From positions 85,173-149,172 of the forward strand of contig JBBPZV010000034.1 in assembly GCA_038198775.1 (NCBI GenBank): 64,000 nt of DNA, in the 5' to 3' direction. The translations under genes and the position numbers were made by a program. The notes beneath the pieces are model-generated. The model did no database searches. It worked only from the letters and a program-made list of their open reading frames with translations, and was not told the origin of the DNA. This document shows positions 41,674 through 49,768 of the stretch, piece after piece; positions within the stretch are counted from its first letter, which is position 1, and each line of letters opens with the position of its first letter. Origin of the DNA: JACCYJ01 sp038198775. GTDB lineage: Bacteria; Actinomycetota; Actinomycetes; Propionibacteriales; Nocardioidaceae.

Positions 41674-42456
41674 TCAGCGCCTGGACAGCCGCAAGACGAC
41701 GCTGGGCCCGAAGTCGAACCGGGCCAGCGGCCGCTGCACCGCCCACTCGACCCCGAGCATCACGCGCACCGGCACGACTCGCTTGAGCCGCTCGTTTCGC
41801 AGGTTCGAGACCGAGACCTTCTGCTCGAACCGGAAGCCGGCTTCCCGAAGCTGGCTGGTGACGGTCGCGATGTTGTGGTTGACGAACGCGATCGAGGCTT
41901 CCCCGTGCTCGGTGCTGGTGCGGATGTTCACCGGTTCGACCGGCAGCGGCTGACGCCGCTGCCAGTGCTCGAACCGGTTGAGGAGGTGGCCGTAGTTGGC
42001 CACCTCGAGGATCAGACATCCACCGGGGGCGAGGACCCGGTGGAACTCGGCGAACTCCGCCCTGGGGTCGGGCAGGTGGTGCATGACCCTCACCATCGCC
42101 ACCAGGTCGAGCGACCCGTCGTCGAAGCACAGGTGGTCGGCTTGGGTGTGAACCTGTTCGACGTCGGTTCCGGCGAGGAACTGCCGGGCAGCCGCGAGCT
42201 GGGTGAGACTCGGCTCGGCCAGCGTCACCCGGTCCGCGTACTCCCGCAGCAACGGGCACAGCCGACCGAACCCGCCCCCGATGTCGGCGCCGTGACGAAA
42301 GCGCCGCCCAGCGAGCAGCCGTCGGACCGCCATCTGGTCTGCCCCGTCCTCGTACTCGCGTTCCCCCCAGTAGGCGGTGTAGTCGTAGCCGCGGTCGTAC
42401 TGGTTGGCGACCTTGGGCGCGGTCCGACCCGCGTCCGCATCCATTGCCCCAGCCAC
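41674..42456 (-). CDS. Class I SAM-dependent methyltransferase
   Basis: A 260-aa methyltransferase of the Methyltransf_11 type. The SAM-binding motif I is HGADIGGGFGRLCPLL, the acidic motif II is RVTLAEPSL, and LDLVAMVRVMHHLPDPRAE and LAPGGCLILEV follow. Substrate unknown. A GTG at 42456 is used as start. An ATG at 42444 is possible. It lies between hemW and fadD on the same strand, with a dispersed repeat upstream. Confidence 0.82.
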   Translation of the reverse strand: MAGAMDADAGRTAPKVANQYDRGYDYTAYWGEREYEDGADQMAVRRLLAGRRFRHGADIGGGFGRLCPLLREYADRVTLAEPSLTQLAAARQFLAGTDVEQVHTQADHLCFDDGSLDLVAMVRVMHHLPDPRAEFAEFHRVLAPGGCLILEVANYGHLLNRFEHWQRRQPLPVEPVNIRTSTEHGEASIAFVNHNIATVTSQLREAGFRFEQKVSVSNLRNERLKRVVPVRVMLGVEWAVQRPLARFDFGPSVVLRLSRR

Positions 42457-42582
42457 GTCCTGTACTCCCGTCCCGACAGTCCCTCGTGGTCAATTGTGCG
42501 CCCGGAGCTCGATTGTCCCAATGACGCGGCGGAAATCGTCCGTGGCTTCGGGCTCGGGGCTGCGTACTTGCCTTGGCTGAGC

Positions 42583-42617
42583 GTTGCTGTCCCAGGTGAA
42601 CATGGGATAGCGGCAGC
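42583..42617. repeat. Dispersed palindromic repeat, copy A
   Basis: A 35-bp element with an imperfect 26-bp palindromic core (42586-42611, arms GCTGTCCCAGGT / ACATGGGATAGC). Its reverse complement matches 54540-54574 at 32 of 35 positions. Beyond the core the two loci also share a CTCAGCCA..G..AAGTACGC stretch (here on the minus strand, about 42562-42582). It lies in the 169-base gap between fadD and the methyltransferase, both read on the minus strand. Confidence 0.75.
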
Positions 42618-42625
42618 GGCGGCGC

Positions 42626-44464
42626 TCAGGTGTAGAGGGACTCGAGGTGGTCACGGTAGTGCTCCTCGACCACGCGGCGCCTCACCTTCATGCTCGGCGT
42701 CAGCTCGCCGGACTCGGTGCTGAGGTCCTGCTCGAGCACCGCGAACCGCTTGATGGTCTCCCACCGGTTCAGCGAGGCGTTCAGCTTGTCGACGCATCTT
42801 GAGACCTCGGCACGCATCGCGTCAGACATCACCACCTCGGCGTACGAGGCGCCGCCCATCTGGTGGCGCCCGGCCCACTCGGACACGGCGTCGGCGTCCA
42901 ACGTGATCAGCGCGGAGCAGTAGTGTCGCTGGTCGCCGTGCACCACGATCTGGCTGGCCAGCGGACACACCGCCTTGAACCGGCCCTCGATGCTCGCCGG
43001 CGCCACGTACTTGCCGCCGGAGGTCTTGAACAGGTCCTTCTTGCGGTCCGTGATGCGCACGAAGCCGTCGTCGTCGATGTCGCCGATGTCGCCGGTCGCC
43101 AGCCACCCGTCCTGGCTCAAGGTCTCGGCGGTCTCCCGGTCCAGGTGGTGGTAACCGTCCATCACCCCCGGGCCTCGAACCAGGAGCTCGCCGTCCTCGG
43201 CGACCCGGAACTCCGTTCCAGGAAACGGCAGCCCCACCGTGCCGAACTTGAAGCTCTCGGGACGGTTCACCGTGGTCCCGGCAGCGCTCTCGGTGAGCCC
43301 GTAACCCTCGAGGATCAAGATGCCGGCGGCGTGGAACCACTCCGCCACCTCCCGAGAGAGCGCCGCAGAGCCGGAGATGAAGAACCGGATCCGGCCACCG
43401 AAGCGGTCCCGCACCTTTGCGAACACCAGCCGGTCGGCGACCCTGTGCGCGAGCGCCAGCCGCCACGGCACCGGGGCTCCGGCCAGCCGCAGCTGGGCGC
43501 GCTCGCGCCCTACCCGGCAGGCCCAGTCGAACACCCGGGCCTTGGCGGCCCCCTCGTTGTGCGCCATCGTCACGATGCGTCCGTAGGCCTTCTCGAAGAT
43601 CCGTGGCGCCGCGCCCATGAATGTGGGCCGTACCAGCGCGAGGTTGTCGACGATCTTGTCGATACGGCCGTCGACGGCCGTGACGTAGCCCACCTGCAGC
43701 TGAGTGGTCAGCAGCACCTTGCCGAACGAGTGGGCCATCGGCAGCCAGAGGTACTGCACATCGTCGACGCCGAGCAGCCCGGTCGACGCGACCGCGGCGC
43801 CTTCGTACGTCCAGCTGGCGTGGCGCAGCCGTACTCCCTTGGGAAGCCCGGTCGTACCCGAGGTGTAGATCAAGGTGGCCAGGTGATCGGAGGTGATCGC
43901 AGCGATGCGCCGTTCGACCAGCTCCGGGTCGGCGGCGAGGGCATCCACACCGAGCTGCTCGAGCCGCTCCAACGAGATCACCCAGCCGTCCGGGCCCTCG
44001 TCCGGCGTCCCGTCGAACGTCACCACAGTGACCACCGCGGCAAGCTCCTCGCGCCGCTCCCGCAGCTTCGCCACCTGAGCGTCGTCCTCGGCGAAGACGA
44101 GGCGACTGCCCGAGTCGGCGAGGACGTACGCCACCCCCTCGGCCCTGGTCGAGGGGTAGACGGTGGTGGTGGCCGCCCCGGCGCACATGATCGCCAGATC
44201 GGCCAGCACCCACTCGTACCGGGTGCCCGACGCGATCGCCACCCGCTGCTCGGGGGCGATGCCCAGCTCGACGATCCCCGCGGCCAGTCGGCCGACGACG
44301 TCGCCGGTCTCCCGCCAGGTGCGAGACTCCCAGCGGTCGGCGCTGGGGAACCGGTACGCCTCCCGATCGGGGCTGTCGCGGACCCGGTCGTAGAACATCT
44401 GCGCGACCGAACCAGCGCGGTTCTCGATCAGCGCCACATCGTCAGGCGAGGCGGTCCCGGTCAT
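42626..44464 (-). CDS. Long-chain fatty acid-CoA ligase (FadD15-like)
   Basis: An AMP-forming acyl-CoA synthetase activating fatty acids for lipid synthesis or breakdown. The 612-aa protein has the P-loop YTSGTTGLPKGVRL, the GYGLTESAAG motif, WLATGDIGDIDDDGFVRITDR, and a C-terminal lysine region (FKTSGGKYVAP). The ATG at 44464 is preceded by GGAGGGG. It resembles actinobacterial FadD15 in length and location next to lepA/hemW. Chain-length preference is not determined. Confidence 0.92.
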   Translation of the reverse strand: MTGTASPDDVALIENRAGSVAQMFYDRVRDSPDREAYRFPSADRWESRTWRETGDVVGRLAAGIVELGIAPEQRVAIASGTRYEWVLADLAIMCAGAATTTVYPSTRAEGVAYVLADSGSRLVFAEDDAQVAKLRERREELAAVVTVVTFDGTPDEGPDGWVISLERLEQLGVDALAADPELVERRIAAITSDHLATLIYTSGTTGLPKGVRLRHASWTYEGAAVASTGLLGVDDVQYLWLPMAHSFGKVLLTTQLQVGYVTAVDGRIDKIVDNLALVRPTFMGAAPRIFEKAYGRIVTMAHNEGAAKARVFDWACRVGRERAQLRLAGAPVPWRLALAHRVADRLVFAKVRDRFGGRIRFFISGSAALSREVAEWFHAAGILILEGYGLTESAAGTTVNRPESFKFGTVGLPFPGTEFRVAEDGELLVRGPGVMDGYHHLDRETAETLSQDGWLATGDIGDIDDDGFVRITDRKKDLFKTSGGKYVAPASIEGRFKAVCPLASQIVVHGDQRHYCSALITLDADAVSEWAGRHQMGGASYAEVVMSDAMRAEVSRCVDKLNASLNRWETIKRFAVLEQDLSTESGELTPSMKVRRRVVEEHYRDHLESLYT

Positions 44465-44543
44465 GACGTCGTCCCCTCCTCGGCTCGCGGAGCGCCCAGC
44501 ACCGTAGGACACCGGGTCGGTTTCCCGGGGTCCGTTGCCCAGA

Positions 44544-45812
44544 TCATCGCCGATGAGCCCCGGCCCGCGCCCGAGGAGGGGCCGGAGGGCGCGCGCCGAA
44601 CTGGGTCCGGGTCCGGGTCGCCCACCCCACCGCCGGCAGCAGCACCACGCCCAGCACGACGAACCCGGCGCCCAGCAGGTACCAGCCGGGAGCGCCCAGC
44701 CCGATCGGCAGCACGGTGATCACGGTGGGCGCCACCATCGTCGACAGTGAGAAGCCGGTGCTCGCCATGCCCTGGTACTGGCCCTGAGCGCTGTCTGGAG
44801 CCAGCTCCTGGCTCAGGCAGAACTGGGCTGCGGCCTGCATCAGCTCGCCCCCGACGTGCGCCAACGCCGCCGCGACCAGCAAGGTGACCGCCCACCCGAC
44901 GGGGCGGTCGTGGGCCTGGGCGAACAGCACGCAGGCCAGCAAGAACACGAAGCCGGACACCGACATGGCCCGCGCCGCCCGCGGCACGGTCTCGACCTGA
45001 CGGCTCACCGACACCTGGAACAGCACCACGACGACGGTGTTGATGATGAAGATCAGCGACACGATCGAGCGGGGCGCCGTCGTCTCCCGGGTGACCCACA
45101 GCGGGACGCCGACATCGAGGATCGAGTACTGGATCGCCATCGTGGCCATAAGCAGGGTGACGAGGACGTACGGGCGGTCCCGGAACACCTGCCACCCCGG
45201 CGCCCGCTGGTCGACCGGGGTCGGCGGGATGTGCGGGTACCGGCGCAGGATGAGCGCGGTCATCGCGTAGGTCGCGGCGTTGATCGCGATCATCGTGACG
45301 TAGGCCGCGCGGGTGTCCACGTGCAAGGCGATGGCGGCGACCGCCGCCCCGATCGTGATGCCGACGTTGGTCAGCGAACGCAGGTACGCGCGGGTCCGTA
45401 CTCGCTCGGCCCCGGCGACGGTTGAGGCGATGAGGCCGGCCCGGACCGCCGCCGAGCCGCGGTCCAGCACGGCGAGCAGGCTGGAAACGACCACGAACTG
45501 CCAAAAGTTGGTCGCCACCGCCGCCGAGCCGGCCGCCACGGTGGCGCCGACCAGCAGCCAGATGGTGAGCTCGCGAGCACCGACGCGGTCGCCGAGGTGG
45601 CCCAGCGGCACCCCGGAGAGCAGACCGAACAGGCCCGCGATGGTCAGCCCGAATCCCACCTCGTACGGCGTGAGGCCCACGATGCGGGTGAAGTAGAGGA
45701 CGGCGACCACGAGGTACATCCCGCTGCCGGCGGTGTTGACCAGCGTCGCCAGCGCCATCGTCTTGATGGCCGGGTTCTGCGGCAACAGCCGGCTGCGGCG
45801 CGCGGCGGGCAT
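44544..45812 (-). CDS. MFS transporter
   Basis: A 422-aa membrane protein with about 12 hydrophobic helices and the MFS loop motif GHLGDRVGARE between helices 2 and 3. Segments such as ALATLVNTAGSGMYLVVAVL and LEVTLLVAAALAHVGGEL-like repeats fit the drug:H+ antiporter type, but the substrate is unknown. It lies between lepA and fadD, all on the minus strand. A proline/arginine-rich tail ends the protein. Confidence 0.85.
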   Translation of the reverse strand: MPAARRSRLLPQNPAIKTMALATLVNTAGSGMYLVVAVLYFTRIVGLTPYEVGFGLTIAGLFGLLSGVPLGHLGDRVGARELTIWLLVGATVAAGSAAVATNFWQFVVVSSLLAVLDRGSAAVRAGLIASTVAGAERVRTRAYLRSLTNVGITIGAAVAAIALHVDTRAAYVTMIAINAATYAMTALILRRYPHIPPTPVDQRAPGWQVFRDRPYVLVTLLMATMAIQYSILDVGVPLWVTRETTAPRSIVSLIFIINTVVVVLFQVSVSRQVETVPRAARAMSVSGFVFLLACVLFAQAHDRPVGWAVTLLVAAALAHVGGELMQAAAQFCLSQELAPDSAQGQYQGMASTGFSLSTMVAPTVITVLPIGLGAPGWYLLGAGFVVLGVVLLPAVGWATRTRTQFGARPPAPPRARAGAHRR

Positions 45813-45951
45813 CAGCCGAGCCGCTCGACGTGGGCAGCGGCCGGCCGGGCATCGGGCACGGCACCTTCAGCCGCAGCACCCACGAGCGGCCCCTTCCCCG
45901 GCGCGACGGCGCCGAGTCGGCGGCCGCGTCGCAGCCAGCCTCATACCCCCG

Positions 45952-47808
45952 TTATCGCCGCGCCGAACGTTCCATCGCGTCACCGGTGGACAGCGCTGCG
46001 ATGAAGGCATCCTGCGGGACCTCGACGCGTCCCACCATCTTCATCCGCTTCTTGCCCTCCTTCTGCTTCTCCAGCAGCTTGCGCTTGCGGGTGATGTCGC
46101 CGCCGTAACACTTGGCGAGCACGTCTTTGCGCAGGGCCCGGACCGTCTCCCGGGCGATGACCCGAGCGCCGATGGCAGCCTGGATCGGCACCTCGAACTG
46201 CTGTCGCGGGATGAGCTCCTTGAGCCGTTGCGCCAGCTCGACCCCGTAGCTGTACGCCGAGTCGTTGTGGACGATCGCGCTGAACGCGTCGACGGGATCG
46301 CCGTGCAACAAGATGTCCACCTTCACCAGGTCGGCCACCTGTTCGCCCACCGGCTGATAGTCGAGCGAGGCGTACCCCTTGGTCCGAGACTTCAGCGCGT
46401 CGAAGAAGTCGAAGACGATCTCGGCCAGCGGCAGCCGGTAGCGCATCTCCACCCGGTCGGCGGACAGGTAGTCCATGCCCTGCAGGGCTCCGCGCCGGCT
46501 CTGGCACAGCTCCATCACCGTGCCGATGTAGTCGCTCGGGGTCAGGATCGTCGCGCGCACGACCGGCTCGTGCACGTGGGCGATCTTGCCGGCCGGGTAT
46601 TCGCTTGGATTCGTGACCGTGACCTCGCGGCCGTCCTCCATCTCGACCCGGTAGACCACGTTCGGCGCCGTCGAGATCAGATCGAGGTCGAACTCGCGCT
46701 CGAGCCGCTCCCGCACGATCTCCATGTGCAGCAGGCCGAGGAAGCCACAACGGAACCCGAACCCCAAGGCGCCGGAGGTCTCCGGCTCGTAGGACAGGGC
46801 GGCGTCGTTCAGCTGCAGCTTGTCGAGCGCGTCACGCAGCACCGGGTAGTCGCCGCCGTCGATCGGGTACAGGCCCGCGAACACCATCGGGTTCGGGTGC
46901 CGGTACCCGCCCAGCGCGGTGGTTGCACCCCGCACCGCGGCGGTGACGGTGTCACCGACGCGAGACTGCCGCACCTCCTTGACCCCGGTGATGAGGTAGC
47001 CGACCTCGCCGACACCGATGCGGTCGGCCCTGGTCGGCTCCGGGGAGATGACGCCGACCTCGAGCATCTCGTGCACGGTGCCGGTCGAAAGCATCTTGAT
47101 CCGCTCCCGGTGGCGCAGTGACCCGTCGAAGACACGGACATAGGTGATGACGCCGCGGTAGGTGTCGTACACCGAGTCGAAGATCAGGGCCCGGGACGGG
47201 GCGTCGGCGTGGCCCCGCGGTGGCGGGACCTCGCCGACGATGTGCTCGAGCAGCGCGCCCACTCCCTCGCCGGTCTTCGCCGAGACCCGCAGCACCTGGT
47301 CGGGGGCGCATCCGACGATGTGCGCGATCTCGGCGGCGTACCGGTCCGGCTGCGCGCTGGGCAGGTCGATCTTGTTGAGCACCGGGATCAGGTGCAGGTC
47401 GGCCTCCAGCGCCAGGTAGAGGTTCGCCAGCGTCTGCGCCTCGATGCCCTGCGCGGCGTCGACCAGCAGCACGGCTCCCTCGCATGCCGCCAGGCTTCGG
47501 CTCACCTCGTACGTGAAGTCGACATGCCCCGGCGTGTCGATGAGGTTGAGCACGTACATCTGCTCGTCGGCGGCCGAGTAGGGCAACCGGACCGCCTGGC
47601 TCTTGATCGTGATGCCGCGCTCGCGCTCGATGTCCATCCGGTCGAGGTACTGCGCCCGCATCGTGCGCTCGTCGACCACGCCGGTCAGCTGCAGCATCCG
47701 GTCCGCCAGCGTCGACTTGCCGTGATCGATGTGGGCGATGATGCAGAAGTTGCGAATCCGCGCCGGATCGGTCGCGCCCGGCAGCGGCGCGGGCGTAGCA
47801 GCGGGCAC
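45952..47808 (-). CDS. lepA: Elongation factor 4 (LepA)
   Basis: A ribosomal GTPase that back-translocates or remodels stalled ribosomes. The 618-aa protein has G1 AHIDHGKST, G3 DTPGHVDF, G4 NKIDLP, and the LepA-specific C-terminus CYGGDITRKRKLLEKQKEGK. The GTG at 47808 has GGGAGA seven bases upstream. It is divergent from a truncated phosphotransferase gene, and rpsT follows on the opposite strand. Confidence 0.95.
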   Translation of the reverse strand: MPAATPAPLPGATDPARIRNFCIIAHIDHGKSTLADRMLQLTGVVDERTMRAQYLDRMDIERERGITIKSQAVRLPYSAADEQMYVLNLIDTPGHVDFTYEVSRSLAACEGAVLLVDAAQGIEAQTLANLYLALEADLHLIPVLNKIDLPSAQPDRYAAEIAHIVGCAPDQVLRVSAKTGEGVGALLEHIVGEVPPPRGHADAPSRALIFDSVYDTYRGVITYVRVFDGSLRHRERIKMLSTGTVHEMLEVGVISPEPTRADRIGVGEVGYLITGVKEVRQSRVGDTVTAAVRGATTALGGYRHPNPMVFAGLYPIDGGDYPVLRDALDKLQLNDAALSYEPETSGALGFGFRCGFLGLLHMEIVRERLEREFDLDLISTAPNVVYRVEMEDGREVTVTNPSEYPAGKIAHVHEPVVRATILTPSDYIGTVMELCQSRRGALQGMDYLSADRVEMRYRLPLAEIVFDFFDALKSRTKGYASLDYQPVGEQVADLVKVDILLHGDPVDAFSAIVHNDSAYSYGVELAQRLKELIPRQQFEVPIQAAIGARVIARETVRALRKDVLAKCYGGDITRKRKLLEKQKEGKKRMKMVGRVEVPQDAFIAALSTGDAMERSARR

Positions 47809-47850
47809 ACGGCATTCTCCCACGCCACCGCGAGCCCGATCCCCGTCCAC

Positions 47851-48351
47851 CGTTTCGGCGCTGGCGGCCGGTTCGCGGCGGACCTTGCCGACGTGCCGGC
47901 GATGTGGGACCGAGTCCGGCCGCCGGAACGGCTGGTGCCGCACCTGGATGCGGTCGTCGAGCTCGCAGCGCGTTCGCTGGTGTGCTGCGCCGGGGACACC
48001 GCCGCCCATCTGGACCTGCGCGACGACAACGTCGTCGTCGACACCGAGGGGGCGGCATGGATCTGCGACTGGAACTGGGCCGCTCGGTCTGCGGCGTGGG
48101 TCGATCTGGTCACTTTGCTGATCTCGGCGCGCGGAGACGGTCACGACGCCGACGCCTGGCTGTCGTGTCACCCGCTGACCACGGACGTGTCCCCAGACCA
48201 CGTCGACGCGCTGCTCGCCGCCCTGTGTGGCTACATGTGGCACGAGTCCGCTCGTGAGCCGGCCGAGTGGTCGCCGTTCCTGCGCAGGCACCAGCGCTGG
48301 TACGCCCGCGTCCTGACCGACTGGCTGGCCGACCGCCGGGGCTGGCGGTGA
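47851..48351 (+). pseudogene. 5'-truncated aminoglycoside phosphotransferase-family gene
   Basis: The frame carries only the C-lobe of an APH/choline kinase-like fold: the catalytic-loop stretch AAHLDLRDDNVVVDTEGAAW, then WICDWNWAARSAAWVDLVTL (metal-binding aspartate) and a helical tail ending WYARVLTDWLADRRGWR. The N-lobe with ATP-binding lysine is missing. Sequence to the left is occupied by the lepA start on the other strand. The first possible start is ATG 47902. The fragment is in one uninterrupted frame, so truncation may be recent or a shorter product may be made. Confidence 0.65.
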
Positions 48352-48482
48352 CCCCGCAGCGCGCGCTTGTCAGTGGCGGTAAGGGACGCTTGGGGCGGGG
48401 CTGAGCGGCCGCTGGTAGTGTGATGGTCCTGCACCAATCGGTGTGACCACCCGGACGAGAACACACTGTCGAGGCCTGCCCC

Positions 48483-48743
48483 GTGGCAAACATCAAATCC
48501 CAGATCAAGCGCAACCGGCAGAACGACGCCGCTCACGAGCGAAACAAGTCGGTCAAGTCGTCGCTCAAGACCGCCGTCCGCCGGTTCCGAGAGGCCGCGG
48601 ACGCCGGAGACACCGACAGCGCGCGGGACCTGGCCCGGGTGGCGGCCCGCAAGCTCGACAAGGCCGCGTCGGCAGGTGTCATCCACAAGAACCAGGCCGC
48701 CAACCGCAAGTCGGCCATCGCCCGGCGAGCCGGCTCGCTCTAG
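48483..48743 (+). CDS. rpsT: 30S ribosomal protein S20
   Basis: A primary 16S rRNA-binding protein of the small subunit. The 86-aa product is Lys/Arg-rich and begins ANIKSQIKRNRQNDAAHERN with GTG at 48483. Its end (AANRKSAIARRAGSL) converges with holA, eight bases away. The lepA-rpsT-holA-comEC neighbourhood is typical of actinobacteria. Confidence 0.96.
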   Translation: MANIKSQIKRNRQNDAAHERNKSVKSSLKTAVRRFREAADAGDTDSARDLARVAARKLDKAASAGVIHKNQAANRKSAIARRAGSL

Positions 48744-48751
48744 ACCGCGGC

Positions 48752-49732
48752 TCAGCCAGGGCCGCGAGATCGGGCCACCGTCAGCACCATGCGCTCCAGC
48801 GCGTGACCGGCGTCACCGGCTCCACCCTTGACCTCGAGGTCGGCCTGCGCCACCGCGCAGATCGCACGCGCCAGTCCGGCCGGCTCCCACAGTCGCAGCT
48901 GGGCGCGGAGCGTACGCAACCGGAAGGCCGGCGCTCCCACCTCTTTGGCCAGATCGGCCTCGCGCAGCCCACGGGGGGCATTTTGGAGCCGGGCCAGCGA
49001 GCGCAAGCCGGCGGCGAACGCGCTGATCACGAACACCGCGGGCACGCCGTTGCCGAGCGCCCAACGCAGCTGCTCGAGAGCCCAGGCCAGCCGGCCGGCG
49101 ATCGCCGCGTCTGCGATGTCGAAGCTCTTCACCTCGGCCTTGCCGTCGAAGTAACGCCGCACGAGCTCGGTCGTGATGCGCATGGAGGAGAAGTCGCTGG
49201 CAAGCTGGTCGGCGGCGGCGGCCAACGACCGAAGGTCGGGGCCCACAGCCTCGATCAGGAACTGCGCCGCATCGGGTGTGATCGCCGCTCGGTGGTGCCC
49301 CACCTCGGTTGCGACGAACCGGGGCAGGTCTCGAGCGGCCGGCTTGTCGCAGGCAAGCACCTGAACGGCGTCGAGGGTGCCGAGTCGGTCCAGCAGCCGT
49401 TTGCCCTTCTGGCCGCCCGGATGCACGAGGGCCAGCGCCACGTCCTCCGAGGGGCTCTCCGCGTAGGCCGCCAGGTCGTCGTGGACGTCGGCGGGAACGT
49501 CCTGCAGGTCCCGCAGCACCAGCGCCCGGACCCGCGAGAACAGCGACGGGCTGGTGAGCTCGGCCAACGCGCCTGGAACCATCTCGCTTCCCATGACCTG
49601 GGCGACGTCGGCGTCGGGGTCGGCGGCCCTCACCTGCGACAGGACGCGGCTGATGGCCCGCTCGGCCAGGAACTCCGCCGGTCCGCAAGCCAGCGTGACG
49701 CGGCCCAGCGCTGGGGCGGACGGGGTCGACAC
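48752..49732 (-). CDS. holA: DNA polymerase III delta subunit
   Basis: The clamp-loader subunit that opens the beta clamp. The 326-aa protein has a RecA-like N-terminal domain without Walker motifs (VTLACGPAEFLAERAISRVL), a LALVHPGGQKGKRLLDRL stretch and a C-terminal helical collar (ALERMVLTVARSRG). It is next to comEC on the same strand, with a 36-base gap. Confidence 0.9.
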   Translation of the reverse strand: MSTPSAPALGRVTLACGPAEFLAERAISRVLSQVRAADPDADVAQVMGSEMVPGALAELTSPSLFSRVRALVLRDLQDVPADVHDDLAAYAESPSEDVALALVHPGGQKGKRLLDRLGTLDAVQVLACDKPAARDLPRFVATEVGHHRAAITPDAAQFLIEAVGPDLRSLAAAADQLASDFSSMRITTELVRRYFDGKAEVKSFDIADAAIAGRLAWALEQLRWALGNGVPAVFVISAFAAGLRSLARLQNAPRGLREADLAKEVGAPAFRLRTLRAQLRLWEPAGLARAICAVAQADLEVKGGAGDAGHALERMVLTVARSRGPG

Positions 49733-49768
49733 CGCCTCAGCATGTCACGGGCCGCCGACACCGCTCCC

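Noticed and set aside
48746..48766. Hairpin CGCGGC...GCCGCG between rpsT and holA as a terminator
   Set aside because: Only six base pairs with a nine-base loop and no T-run. Such hairpins are frequent by chance at this GC content.
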